A stretch of DNA of 50,029 nucleotides, taken from NCBI GenBank assembly GCA_020852855.1, contig JADZAA010000104.1:1-50029 (forward strand). Reading direction: 5' to 3'. The notes below the pieces were generated by a model. That model was not told the origin of the DNA. It was given only the letters and a program-made list of their open reading frames with translations, and made no database searches. Below, one piece after another: positions 33,373-43,406 of the stretch. Positions within the stretch are counted from its first letter, which is position 1. Every line of letters begins with the position of its first letter. The DNA comes from Bacteroidota bacterium. Its GTDB lineage: Bacteria; Bacteroidota; Ignavibacteria; Kapaibacteriales; UBA961. The position numbers and the translations under genes are program-made.

Positions 33373-36094
33373 TGGTCGTATTTCCCGTCAATCGGGCTAC
33401 ATACATTCCGGTTTCAGCCGCAGATTCATTTATATTCCACACAAATGTACGCGGTCCTTGAGTTAAGGCTCCCGAATATAGTGTTGCTACCGGCCGTCCT
33501 ACAACATCAACGATAGTCAGGTTGTAATGTCCGTCCATAGGAATATTGTATGTTATACTTGCAGTGTTTCCTGCCGGATTCGGCTGTACGATTGTGTTCT
33601 CATCAGAAGAGTTATTCAGTATAACTTGCTGATTTTCTTTTTTCAGTCCATTGAACTCTACATTAGAAACCGAAAGTACAGGCTCAGTACTTTCAACTGT
33701 TATGTATGCTATCGGCTCATTAGACAGAAAGTATCCGTCTGCAGCAAGAGCGAATTTATCGCCATTAGCTTCCGCGAGTACAATATTATCACTATTGCCG
33801 TTCACCGGAGTTACATTAATAATTTTTCCGCTTGCCGACAATTCCAGACCGACAGGGCCGTTTTGCGTTCCATTCAGATAAATCGGAATTGTATAGATAT
33901 TCTGTCCGCTACTGTTTGGAGTGCCAAACACTACATTATTTGCTCTTGAATTTTGGCCATTTACTTTTCCTGCTTCACCGGGAATTGTATCGAATATCCA
34001 CGGCAAAGAGAATACACGACCTGATATGTAGTGAAGAATTAGTGCAGCATCCAATGCATTTGCATCAAAATATATTAAGCGCAACGGTCCTGCATCCGGC
34101 GGCAAACCGGATAAACTTTCCAGCGAGTCGTAACGAATGCGTCTGCCGACAGTATCTCGGTCAATAGTTCTTTTCCATATTGAAGTGTCGCGTAAATTAT
34201 CCCAAGTTCTTGTAGAATAATAATAACGACCATCATGGTTTACATCTGCATGATACGCATTACCGTGTCGCAAAGAATCTTTGCGTATGCTATCGGGCAA
34301 ATTGGCGGTCTTTACTTGCCAGCGTAATACTAAGCGCGAATCATCAACCGTAACGAAACGATTTTGTATCATGCCGGCGTGTTTTCTTGTACGAAGTTGC
34401 GACAATGTAGCATCGCCGTCTCCCCAACCCGGCATGAACCATCTGGGGATAGCGCGGAAGAAAATTCTACGTCCTTCGCCGCTAGTTGAGCCACCTGACG
34501 GCCGCCATATAGTTGTAAGTCGTTGGCTGCTGAAAGCGAACTGCGGCGTATCGTACATCAATCCGTTGATAAAATCACTTAAAGATGAATTAACACCGAA
34601 AGTATTACCTTTAAGACCTACTGCCGCGTTTGTTACAACCGGTGCAGAAGGCAAATTCGGATTACCAACATCTCCATAAGCAAATTCGATACCTCCGGCG
34701 TAGTTGCCGGGGAATTTATCGTCGACACCTTCATATAATACCGCTTGGAAATTTCCTACGCTGGAAGGAACATCTTTTGCAAGAATATTTAAGTTTTTCC
34801 ATTGAATAATCAAACGGCGATTAGGATACGATCCCGTTATCATATATGATATTTCGGAAGGGAGATACGCAATATTATTATAAGTGGCATCGCCTGCTTT
34901 ACGATAATAGTGGTCGCCCCAAAAAGGTGCTACTACGAAATTAGGATATGATGCACTATTTGTAAATAAAGCACTGGAAACATTATTGGCAATGGAACTG
35001 AATATATCGGGATTTTGGAAAGTGGCAAAACCATTTACATTAATCCAGATACTCTGTTGTTTAGAGCCGCCAAAAGTATAATTGAAATTCAGAGCGTTCA
35101 AATCAACACGGTAATAACCATCATCCGGATCAGTTCTCAATCCAAGCGGAGGTTGCTGCGGTATTAATCTCGATTCAAAGTAGGCATAGGGAACTCCCAA
35201 ACTTCTTTGATATGTTTCAAAGCGTATGCGTGCATTTGTATTACCCGACGGCGGCCATACTTGAGTCCGAACTTTACTCGAAGCGGCTTGCGAATTATTA
35301 TTCCAGAGTAAACCGTTAATAAATTCCCCGTTAGAACCTTTAAGCCCCACCGAAGCATTCTCCAGATAACTTAAATTCGACACAACTGCATCGCCATAGA
35401 CAAAATCAATGTCCGGTTGTGAATTTACGTCGGTTGAGTTGTGAGTGCGATCTCTAAACATAGATCTTTCCCACAGAATCAACTGAAAGCTTGCAAAATT
35501 ATGGCGCGATGAGCCGTCGTGATTAATATCCAAGTTGGTCCATTGGATAACTAATTGCCGCTTATTAGGAGCTGTTCCTACAATCTGCCACGACACTTCT
35601 GTTGTATCGGTTACGTATCTGTGATTTCCCCAATAAGGTGCAATTACGTTTAACGGGTCAGTATTTGTGAATAGTGCAGCCGAGTTCGAATATGGTTGAG
35701 CAGGTGCTGCAATTCCTCCGATTATTACAAATCCGTTTGTTGAAACCCATATATTGCTTCCGGCTGGATATGAGTTATTGTCTAACTGCATATTAAACGG
35801 CGTAACAATTTGAAAGTAATCGTCGTCTAAATTTACAGGCGGCGTAAATATTGTTCTAGTCGGAAACGTTGCCGTTAATTCTTGATAAGGCATATCCGAC
35901 AATTGAATAGGCCCGTTGTATCGGCTAATCAAAGTCGAAGGTTCAACGCCAATGTCTTTGTAAAGAGCATTTTGGTTGATAGACGGAGCATCAAACTCAT
36001 CGTAAACTCGCTGCGCAAAAAGCTGACTGCTTCCTATGCTAAGCGAAAGCAATGCTAACAGAAATGATGCTGTCTGTACACATTTAACTTTCAT
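33341..36094 (-). CDS. T9SS-exported protein with duplicated domain and dockerin-like segment (917 aa)
   Basis: Signal peptide SFLLALLSLSIGSSQLFA. AAGGAG precedes the ATG. Two tandem copies of a ~180-200-residue domain are visible (about 113-290 and 348-545), each with WVSTNGF/WINVNGF, ALFTN, APYWGNH/APFWGDH, a TNLDI/KNLNI strand, IDFVYGD/IEFAYGD, VGLKG and FINGLL/FINGLM. Residues ~556-690 carry dockerin-like pieces (GDGDATLS ... DDSRLVLRW; ADVNHDGRYYY ... ANALDAALILHYISGR) with long insertions. The last ~85 residues are a T9SS type A sorting domain (VQPNPAGNTASITYN ... IINVVR). It is second in the four-gene block. Confidence 0.82.
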   Translation of the reverse strand: MKVKCVQTASFLLALLSLSIGSSQLFAQRVYDEFDAPSINQNALYKDIGVEPSTLISRYNGPIQLSDMPYQELTATFPTRTIFTPPVNLDDDYFQIVTPFNMQLDNNSYPAGSNIWVSTNGFVIIGGIAAPAQPYSNSAALFTNTDPLNVIAPYWGNHRYVTDTTEVSWQIVGTAPNKRQLVIQWTNLDINHDGSSRHNFASFQLILWERSMFRDRTHNSTDVNSQPDIDFVYGDAVVSNLSYLENASVGLKGSNGEFINGLLWNNNSQAASSKVRTQVWPPSGNTNARIRFETYQRSLGVPYAYFESRLIPQQPPLGLRTDPDDGYYRVDLNALNFNYTFGGSKQQSIWINVNGFATFQNPDIFSSIANNVSSALFTNSASYPNFVVAPFWGDHYYRKAGDATYNNIAYLPSEISYMITGSYPNRRLIIQWKNLNILAKDVPSSVGNFQAVLYEGVDDKFPGNYAGGIEFAYGDVGNPNLPSAPVVTNAAVGLKGNTFGVNSSLSDFINGLMYDTPQFAFSSQRLTTIWRPSGGSTSGEGRRIFFRAIPRWFMPGWGDGDATLSQLRTRKHAGMIQNRFVTVDDSRLVLRWQVKTANLPDSIRKDSLRHGNAYHADVNHDGRYYYSTRTWDNLRDTSIWKRTIDRDTVGRRIRYDSLESLSGLPPDAGPLRLIYFDANALDAALILHYISGRVFSLPWIFDTIPGEAGKVNGQNSRANNVVFGTPNSSGQNIYTIPIYLNGTQNGPVGLELSASGKIINVTPVNGNSDNIVLAEANGDKFALAADGYFLSNEPIAYITVESTEPVLSVSNVEFNGLKKENQQVILNNSSDENTIVQPNPAGNTASITYNIPMDGHYNLTIVDVVGRPVATLYSGALTQGPRTFVWNINESAAETGMYVARLTGNTTNANAIINVVR

Positions 36095-36182
36095 GAAAAA
36101 CTCCTTGTTTATATTTTATTGTTTTTTTCATGTTATATCTGCCGCCATATTATTTCTAACATAGCGGCAGACATCGTGTTTA

Positions 36183-39100
36183 TTAGCGAACAAGCATCAT
36201 CGGACGAGTAATACTTACGCCGTTTATTGTCATTCTGCAAAGGTATGCTCCCGTAGCCAATTCTTCGCCATTAGCACCCTTGCCGTCCCAGCTTAGATGA
36301 TATGTACCGGAATTATATTTGCCTTCCGCCAATGTCGCTACATTATTGCCTAATGCATCATACATTGCAATATGAATTTGCGAAGTTGAAGGAACAGAGA
36401 AGTTAAATTCCGTTTTCGACGTAAATGGATTAGGCGTATTCTCCGATATTGACGCACTGGCCGGCATACCGGTTTCTGCCTCATGAACATCACTTACGAA
36501 GTCATAATAAATTATAAAGCCGTCAATGATATCTTGGAATATAGTTATAGTGCATATTCCGGCGTTTTCTTGGAAGTCGCAATTTGCAGAATGGCGACCT
36601 ACCGCTAAACGCATATCATAGTCAAAGTGAGCACCGGCCGCAACAGCGTCGCGTATATGCCACGAGGATCCCGCAGGATTTTTCTGCGCATCATTTCTTG
36701 CCGGTACCAAGTTCTTATCCCAAGAAAGCGTAACAGGATATGCTTGCTGGAACGAACCGGTTAAATTGCCGGCTTGGAATCTTGCTTTATAGACAGCTAC
36801 ACTGCTATCTTTCGGCGTAGCCGTGGGGAATATATTGCGAAGTATACCATTGGTCTTTGCAATAGTCCAACGAGCGTCAAACGCATCTCTCGGCGGAAGC
36901 GGCGGCAATTCATATTCGCAATAGTTAAAGTCAAGCTTTGAATCTTGACCTCCTGAATATTCTCCGAATGTAGCATTGGGAGCCGTACCGAATGTGAGAA
37001 CCTGCATACCTCCTATTTGTTCGTTATTGCGAACAGTAATCGGAACGGTAAAGTCTGTTTTGTCCGAAACTGTTACGTAATAATCAAGGAAACGTGTTTC
37101 TTCACCGTCGGTAACTTGTATGCGAATACGTAATTTTCCATTTACGATTGAACCCTTGACTGCGTCAAGATTCAATCCGCCATTCGAGCGTACAACGATT
37201 TTTTGCAAAGAATCCGTAGGCCCGGTAATGCTAGAAGGCTCAAGCGTCAGATTGATACCGGCCGGCTCTACTACCGATAAAGTTATAGTTTCGCGGCCTG
37301 CCGTCGGATTATCGCGCAACAAATCAATGTCAATAGCTTTCAAAGTGTCAATGTAAGTATCTCCGTCTGCAACACAACGTACAACTGGTGCCGACAGTAG
37401 TCTCGGAATATGATTGGTAGAATCAACTTCAAGAATAAATGTCTTGATGTCCGTCAATCCGCCTGCATCGGTCAATACTATTGTAACAGTATCCGGGTTG
37501 TTATACGGATCGATTTTTCTCGGAGCATCTTTTACACCCGGCGTTCCATATAGAATACCGCTGACAGGATTGATTTGCAACCATTTCGGCGTTTTTTTCA
37601 TATTACGCACATCCCAATAACCGGCTTCTTCAAAGCACGGATCTTTAGGAATTGAATCTTCCTGACTGTCAGCATAAAGAAGTTTGAAACTTTGTGCTTG
37701 ACCGAAGTTCGGGTCATAGTACTGTATTCTACGGTCTCTGTCAAGCAACGTAGGATTGTAATCAACCCCTTCTTTTGCTTTCGGCAATGATTGTGTCGTT
37801 ATCGTAGGTGAAACGTTGACAAATACTTTGCGTGTTTGATAATTCAAACCACTGTGACCGTCATTTACAACGATTGTAATTAATGTATCAACATTCAGCG
37901 CACGGTGCGATTGGTCCCCCGGATAAGCGGGCATCAGCAATCGAAGCGCACTATCACGAGATATTCTGACATTCAGCATACCTTTAACGGTAAAGTCTAC
38001 TGCAAACGGGTCTGCTTGTGTATCACTCGAATCCTTAAACATATACTTATCGGCCATCCAATTGGGACGTACTTGTGCTAATTCGTCATTGGACGTATCA
38101 GCCGGATTTGTCCTGATTGATTTTGAAAGGAAACCATAGGAGGTTCTTCCGTAACGGAAATCCCAATTCTCGAGTTCTTCGGCTTCTCTGTCTTCAATTT
38201 CGTCATCAGTATCGAAATCTACTTGGAAGCGTAGCTTATCGGTTACGTTTGCAACTAAAGTGCCGGGCTCAGGCGGATTACATCCTTCGCTCTTACCTGT
38301 CGCTTGGGTAAATTGCGGCATCGAGTCGGCTACAAAAATCATGAATTTGTAACGTGTAGAGTCCGAATATCCGTAATCAAGCGTATCTTGATTTAGATAG
38401 CGAGCATTACCTGGCTGACTTAACAATACATCGTCGTATTGTTGAGCGTGGAAATAGGATTGATACAAGTAAACAAACTTCGACAAAGTATCTACTATAA
38501 AGACCGAGTCAATGGTCTTTCCTGCGATATTTTTCAATGCATCAACAGTGCGACGGCCAGGTGAATAATTCTTCGCTACAACTTCCATCCACTCGCCGCC
38601 CGGAACAACATACGGGTTTGTCGGTCTTCCTTTAAGCTCGACATAGCCACGCGCTCCGTAATAGGGATTTCTGGAATCTGACGGCCATACGGTATCAGCC
38701 TTTATCCAACGGCGCAATGCAGTCAGTTTATTGTTCGGATCGTTATCCCGTATCGTATCTCCGTAGGGCGATACATACAACGGATACCAGAAGTACTCCA
38801 ATTGATTATAACGCTTGTATGTGGTATCGCCAACCGGACGGTCAAGGTCCAAAGCCCAACGCGGATCGTAGAACATATTGGAGTCTATCGCGGTTATGAC
38901 GAATATCGAATCTCGTGTGCGTGGGTCGTTGTCGTCGGCACGGTTGTATTCCACGTCTTCATTCAAAGTAATTTTATCTTTGAACGTAGATTTATAGAAA
39001 TCGCTGGTATTAGGATTTTCTATTTGTATTTTGCTACCCGTGAAAATCGGAGGTGCAACCGAGTTTGATATTCTAAATCCAAGACCACGTGACAATGCCG

Positions 39101-42100
39101 AATCTACGCCTTCTTTCCAAAGAGCCGTTCTCGACACTACACGAATATAGTCGCCCGGACGCACCGGAAGCGCGTTCCAGCGTTCGCCGGCAAAGTAGCT
39201 TACAATCGTATCTGCATTATTAACACCGCCGGCTAACGACGACGGCATATTCGGACGATTCGTGAATACAACTGCTTGGTTTTGATAGTTGTAACGTATG
39301 CCTCGGCGATTAAGTTCAGGACTCATCGTAAGTTCATAACGACGGCCGCCCAAAGCGGATATATCTTCATTATGCGCCGAATCTGCCAATCTCGGCACCA
39401 AACTCTCAGAGCCGCCGAAATTATACAGACCTTCATAGGTTCTTCTAACACGAGCACTTACTCCGGTACGAGTTGCAGAATCCATAACAAAATCAACTCG
39501 GCCTCTGAATGCTTCGCGAGGATATTCGCCACGATTATTCAGAACAGGTATATCAGTAACTTGCTTCAAATTTGTACGGATATAATCACCCGTTGAGTCG
39601 TTGATAACAAAGAAAACTGTCTCGTTAATCGAATACATATCGTCGTTATTCAGATTCGGGTCTTCTCCTTCATATTGGGCTTGTGCCTCAAGGAACAAAG
39701 GATAGCCAATCGCGTGGGTATATTCATTTACGCGCTGGTCAACCGCAAATTCACCCTGTAAGCGGCTAATTTGCTTCCACAGAACATTCTCTTTTCCGGT
39801 TGCATAATTCAAAGAATCAGTTTGATTGGGATCTTTTGTCATTCTGCGGACATATTTACCCCAAGATTGCTTTCCTGCATCCGTGTATCTGCGAAGTTTC
39901 GGCGGAATACCGACAGCAAAGTCTTCTATAGGCGACATTCTTCTATTCGAATAGTCAGCCGTTTTAATATCTGTACCTTTGTCAAATAAATCGTAGATAC
40001 GACCTTCCATCAACAAGGTGTCGGGTATTAAACCAACTTGTATCGGAGTGTATGTATAACCCGGATATCCGTTTTGCTCAAACGGTCCTTGTTGCGTAGG
40101 GCTGGTACGTTGCGCCGCATTTCTAATGAAGCGCATGTGTGTTTTACCGTTTCCTTGTATAAAGAACGTTTCTTGCGACTGACCGGCTGCGTTACCGGGG
40201 TGGCTGTTAGGCATAATGGTATTAACATTAGCCTCTGTGCGCCCCCAATAGTTCCCTATTAAACTGACGGTAGTACCGCGTCCGATACCGGCTCCGCCGG
40301 ATAGAGTTCCCTTAGAATCCGGGGCATCGGGCAAACGAACTATGAAACGAGCGTCATTATCGTATATCGAATTTGCGGCTATCGAATAACGTGTCAATGG
40401 CAACGGACCGGCCATTTCCCCGTAGATAACAGCACCGGCCAAATCGCTTGATGCAGGATTATCGGGGTTGATATACGGGCCGCCGATATAATCTTGAGTA
40501 CGGCCAATCGGCGACGTTGCTTTGTTGTTGGTCAGTAATGACCTAAACATAACCAAACTTAATTCGTAGTTATCCGAATAAATAGCTGCACCTGTAAATG
40601 CAGTGTTATTTTGCATTCTTACGCGATTGAAATAGATAGAGTCGCTACGGAATCTTCTTTCCATTGTAACACTGTCAAGAATATAAATGGCACCGCCCAA
40701 ACCAACACCATTCTCGCGCATTCCGTTACCTAAGACATCGCGCAAGAAGCCGGGGTGGAAACGCTTTATATCTATTTGCTTCAATCCCATTTGTGTTGTT
40801 CCGCTTCCAAGCAGATTAGCATCCGGATTTGGCTCGGCTATATTATTGTAGAAGCGCGTCAACATTCTAACGTCTGCCGCAACTGCGGTAGTACGTTGAT
40901 TTGTAAACAAGCTGTCCGTAGAAGCAACGTGCATCGCAACTCCGTCGGGAGCGATGTGTATATCATCGGCATCTGATATGAAGAAACGCTTGGACGAAGT
41001 GCGCGGATGTATCATAGCGATAGCACCGCCATTACTGTTCCAAGCTTTATTTCCGTCGAAAGTACAACCTTTTACAACATTCAGGTCGCCATTCATAGAG
41101 TACACGGCACCGCCGCCGCGAACCGTCTTTTTAACTTCAAGCGTTGCATTGGCAGGCAATTCACCCACCACGTTATTCTTGAAATCTGCACGGACTAAGC
41201 GAATATAACGCTGTCCAATCGGAACGGGCGGTTCAATGCTGGGCAAATGAATTGCAATAGCTCCACCGGAATATCCGGCACTGTTGTTGGTAAATCTTAC
41301 GGAGAAGCCCGGGCCATAAGCCTGTGCCAGCGGCAGATCGTTAATAAAGCCGCCTGCACCGTACACGGTCATATTCCGATTAGTATAGATTGCACCGCCA
41401 TGAGCGGCCGCTTTATTATCTTCAAAACTTATTCTGCGTCCGTAGTCGCGCAAGCGCGGATTCGGTACGTCCGAGCCGCCTATAATCGGAGAAGGGCGCT
41501 GGTCAGTATTTCCGTGAACATACACGGCACCACCGCTACCGGCTGTATTTCTAAGAAATTCGGTTGCCAATGTCGGATGACCGCGCAATTGCAAACGACC
41601 TAATGTCTGCATGTGATATATTGCACCGCCCAACGAGTAGCGTTCAATATTATATTGGTTTTGATACGGCGTTTCCGTTGCATTGTCATGGAACGAGCCG
41701 TTAATAATCATTGAGGTATAATTTCCTATGTACAATGCTCCGCCACGCGCCCCGCGCGAGTTCGGATGCAATTGCCTGTTTACTGCTTTGTTATGATGGA
41801 ATACGACAAAATCTTTTGAGCCGAAGCTTCTGAAGCCGAACGGGCCGTCTGCAACACGTATACTATCATTAACACCAAGCCCGACTTCAATTTTCCGGTT
41901 TTCGTCAAGTTCACGGCCGCTAATCAGCACGGCACCGCCGAACGCTTCGTTTTTCCACCATTTTGTATCGTCAAACAGTCCGTAAGGTTTGTTCGTATCG
42001 GTAACAACTCGCTTGCCGCCTATACGCAAAGTATCTATTGCCGAAAGCAATGCCCGATTATTCTCGAACGTAAGCTGACGTATTCTGCCGGTAAAAATAG

Positions 42101-43298
42101 CAAGGCGAGCATCATCTACCAATTGGCGACGACTATCATCGTTTGCAACTGCCGGCTCATATACATTTCTGTCCAATTCGTCTAATTGTACAACACGTTG
42201 CTGTATAGGCGAACCGTCTGCTTCCGTAAGAGCCGGATTTTTATCGCTCCATTGATAATAGCCGATATTCAAATCGGTTGTATCGGGATAAACTCTATAC
42301 GCAGGTACAATGTCTGCACTATCCGGCAAAGGTGCCTGAAGCAATTGTAACGCACCAGCACGATAGCGTGCGGTATTGTTGCGGAATTCGCAGTTTACAA
42401 GCCAAGTTCTCGAGGCAAAACTCGTAAGAGCACCGCCCGCGCCATTGGTAAGCCGATTCATCATCTGGTCTAATTTCAGATAACGCAACTTATCGCTTAG
42501 TTCTAAACGTGCAGTATCGTAAATCGGACGGTTATCTACGGTCGTATCTTTACGGAAATCGCGGAAGTCGCAATCACGGAAAAATGCGGCACGTGCGCCC
42601 GGCAGAACAATAATATGTCCCCATTCACGCGAGTAATCGTTTATCGGCTGTCCGCGAAAAACGATCCTTCGGTTGCCCAAGTTCGCCGGAATGCTCGGGG
42701 TTACCCCGAACAAACGCCGCCATTGCTGGAAACGTATAATGTCGTCGTCCGAATGCAAGCGGGCTGCCGTCCACATCATTGCCCGCATCGGCGAAACTTT
42801 TACACCGTTTGCCCCTTGGCTGTAATAATACTCCGGTGAGGTAAGATTCCGCAACTTTTTCGTTGCGGTATCAAGAATCACGTTAAAAATATAGTCATAC
42901 TTCGCCGGATCAATCGTGGGCTCGTTAATAGATCCTTCGCTAACCACGCTCGAACTCAGAAAGTAACGCGGGTCATTGTATTGCAACAGACCTAATGATG
43001 CCGGGCTTGTACCGTTATACGTTGCCGTCATTCTTCCATCTGCCACAATGCGACCGCCGACCGAATCAATGATTCGACCATTGTCTAAAAAGACAACCTC
43101 CGTTCCCGGCTCAATCAACAGAGTTCCGGCAATCATATATGTGCCGCTTATCTGATAGATAGAGTCCTGGAGGAAGATACGCACTTCATTCGAGGCGATT
43201 CGCCCTGAAACTTGTACGCGTGGTTTTTGTGCATAGCCTATACTTGCCGCCATCAGACAGACAAGTAGAAGCGCACTTAAACGAAACCAACGTTGCAT
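36183..43298 (-). CDS. giant T9SS-exported beta-helix protein with Pmp-type repeats (2371 aa)
   Basis: Signal peptide (LSALLLVCLMAASIGYA). A strong GGAGGT ribosome site supports the start. Residues ~289-905 hold ten GGA[ILV] motifs (GGALY, GGAIY, GGAVY...) alternating with nine FxxN motifs (FRNN, FHDN, FEDN, FTNN, FKNN, FDGN, FYNN...). This is the pattern of chlamydial polymorphic membrane proteins and predicts a right-handed beta-helix. A putative Ig-like domain lies near 1836-1930 (PKWLQINPVSGILYGTPG), followed by a cadherin-like stretch. The last ~80 residues are a T9SS type A sorting domain (ENTPNPFTSKTEFNFS ... SITRPMMLVR). It heads the four-gene exported block and is likely an adhesin or surface scaffold. 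Confidence 0.85.
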   Translation of the reverse strand: MQRWFRLSALLLVCLMAASIGYAQKPRVQVSGRIASNEVRIFLQDSIYQISGTYMIAGTLLIEPGTEVVFLDNGRIIDSVGGRIVADGRMTATYNGTSPASLGLLQYNDPRYFLSSSVVSEGSINEPTIDPAKYDYIFNVILDTATKKLRNLTSPEYYYSQGANGVKVSPMRAMMWTAARLHSDDDIIRFQQWRRLFGVTPSIPANLGNRRIVFRGQPINDYSREWGHIIVLPGARAAFFRDCDFRDFRKDTTVDNRPIYDTARLELSDKLRYLKLDQMMNRLTNGAGGALTSFASRTWLVNCEFRNNTARYRAGALQLLQAPLPDSADIVPAYRVYPDTTDLNIGYYQWSDKNPALTEADGSPIQQRVVQLDELDRNVYEPAVANDDSRRQLVDDARLAIFTGRIRQLTFENNRALLSAIDTLRIGGKRVVTDTNKPYGLFDDTKWWKNEAFGGAVLISGRELDENRKIEVGLGVNDSIRVADGPFGFRSFGSKDFVVFHHNKAVNRQLHPNSRGARGGALYIGNYTSMIINGSFHDNATETPYQNQYNIERYSLGGAIYHMQTLGRLQLRGHPTLATEFLRNTAGSGGAVYVHGNTDQRPSPIIGGSDVPNPRLRDYGRRISFEDNKAAAHGGAIYTNRNMTVYGAGGFINDLPLAQAYGPGFSVRFTNNSAGYSGGAIAIHLPSIEPPVPIGQRYIRLVRADFKNNVVGELPANATLEVKKTVRGGGAVYSMNGDLNVVKGCTFDGNKAWNSNGGAIAMIHPRTSSKRFFISDADDIHIAPDGVAMHVASTDSLFTNQRTTAVAADVRMLTRFYNNIAEPNPDANLLGSGTTQMGLKQIDIKRFHPGFLRDVLGNGMRENGVGLGGAIYILDSVTMERRFRSDSIYFNRVRMQNNTAFTGAAIYSDNYELSLVMFRSLLTNNKATSPIGRTQDYIGGPYINPDNPASSDLAGAVIYGEMAGPLPLTRYSIAANSIYDNDARFIVRLPDAPDSKGTLSGGAGIGRGTTVSLIGNYWGRTEANVNTIMPNSHPGNAAGQSQETFFIQGNGKTHMRFIRNAAQRTSPTQQGPFEQNGYPGYTYTPIQVGLIPDTLLMEGRIYDLFDKGTDIKTADYSNRRMSPIEDFAVGIPPKLRRYTDAGKQSWGKYVRRMTKDPNQTDSLNYATGKENVLWKQISRLQGEFAVDQRVNEYTHAIGYPLFLEAQAQYEGEDPNLNNDDMYSINETVFFVINDSTGDYIRTNLKQVTDIPVLNNRGEYPREAFRGRVDFVMDSATRTGVSARVRRTYEGLYNFGGSESLVPRLADSAHNEDISALGGRRYELTMSPELNRRGIRYNYQNQAVVFTNRPNMPSSLAGGVNNADTIVSYFAGERWNALPVRPGDYIRVVSRTALWKEGVDSALSRGLGFRISNSVAPPIFTGSKIQIENPNTSDFYKSTFKDKITLNEDVEYNRADDNDPRTRDSIFVITAIDSNMFYDPRWALDLDRPVGDTTYKRYNQLEYFWYPLYVSPYGDTIRDNDPNNKLTALRRWIKADTVWPSDSRNPYYGARGYVELKGRPTNPYVVPGGEWMEVVAKNYSPGRRTVDALKNIAGKTIDSVFIVDTLSKFVYLYQSYFHAQQYDDVLLSQPGNARYLNQDTLDYGYSDSTRYKFMIFVADSMPQFTQATGKSEGCNPPEPGTLVANVTDKLRFQVDFDTDDEIEDREAEELENWDFRYGRTSYGFLSKSIRTNPADTSNDELAQVRPNWMADKYMFKDSSDTQADPFAVDFTVKGMLNVRISRDSALRLLMPAYPGDQSHRALNVDTLITIVVNDGHSGLNYQTRKVFVNVSPTITTQSLPKAKEGVDYNPTLLDRDRRIQYYDPNFGQAQSFKLLYADSQEDSIPKDPCFEEAGYWDVRNMKKTPKWLQINPVSGILYGTPGVKDAPRKIDPYNNPDTVTIVLTDAGGLTDIKTFILEVDSTNHIPRLLSAPVVRCVADGDTYIDTLKAIDIDLLRDNPTAGRETITLSVVEPAGINLTLEPSSITGPTDSLQKIVVRSNGGLNLDAVKGSIVNGKLRIRIQVTDGEETRFLDYYVTVSDKTDFTVPITVRNNEQIGGMQVLTFGTAPNATFGEYSGGQDSKLDFNYCEYELPPLPPRDAFDARWTIAKTNGILRNIFPTATPKDSSVAVYKARFQAGNLTGSFQQAYPVTLSWDKNLVPARNDAQKNPAGSSWHIRDAVAAGAHFDYDMRLAVGRHSANCDFQENAGICTITIFQDIIDGFIIYYDFVSDVHEAETGMPASASISENTPNPFTSKTEFNFSVPSTSQIHIAMYDALGNNVATLAEGKYNSGTYHLSWDGKGANGEELATGAYLCRMTINGVSITRPMMLVR

Positions 43299-43406
43299 AA
43301 TACCTCCGCTTGGATGATAGAAACTTTATACTTTTATGAATTTAGATTCTTTTTTGATGCACATCGCACTATCCCGCTCACGGCATAGCGCAACGTAATG
43401 CGTAAT

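Noticed and set aside
6493-43298. Idea of recent gene transfer from Chlamydia (CADD-like and Pmp-type genes)
   Set aside because: The two genes are far apart, lack any mobile-element context, and both families are known outside Chlamydia. The Pmp-type protein has a local T9SS tail.
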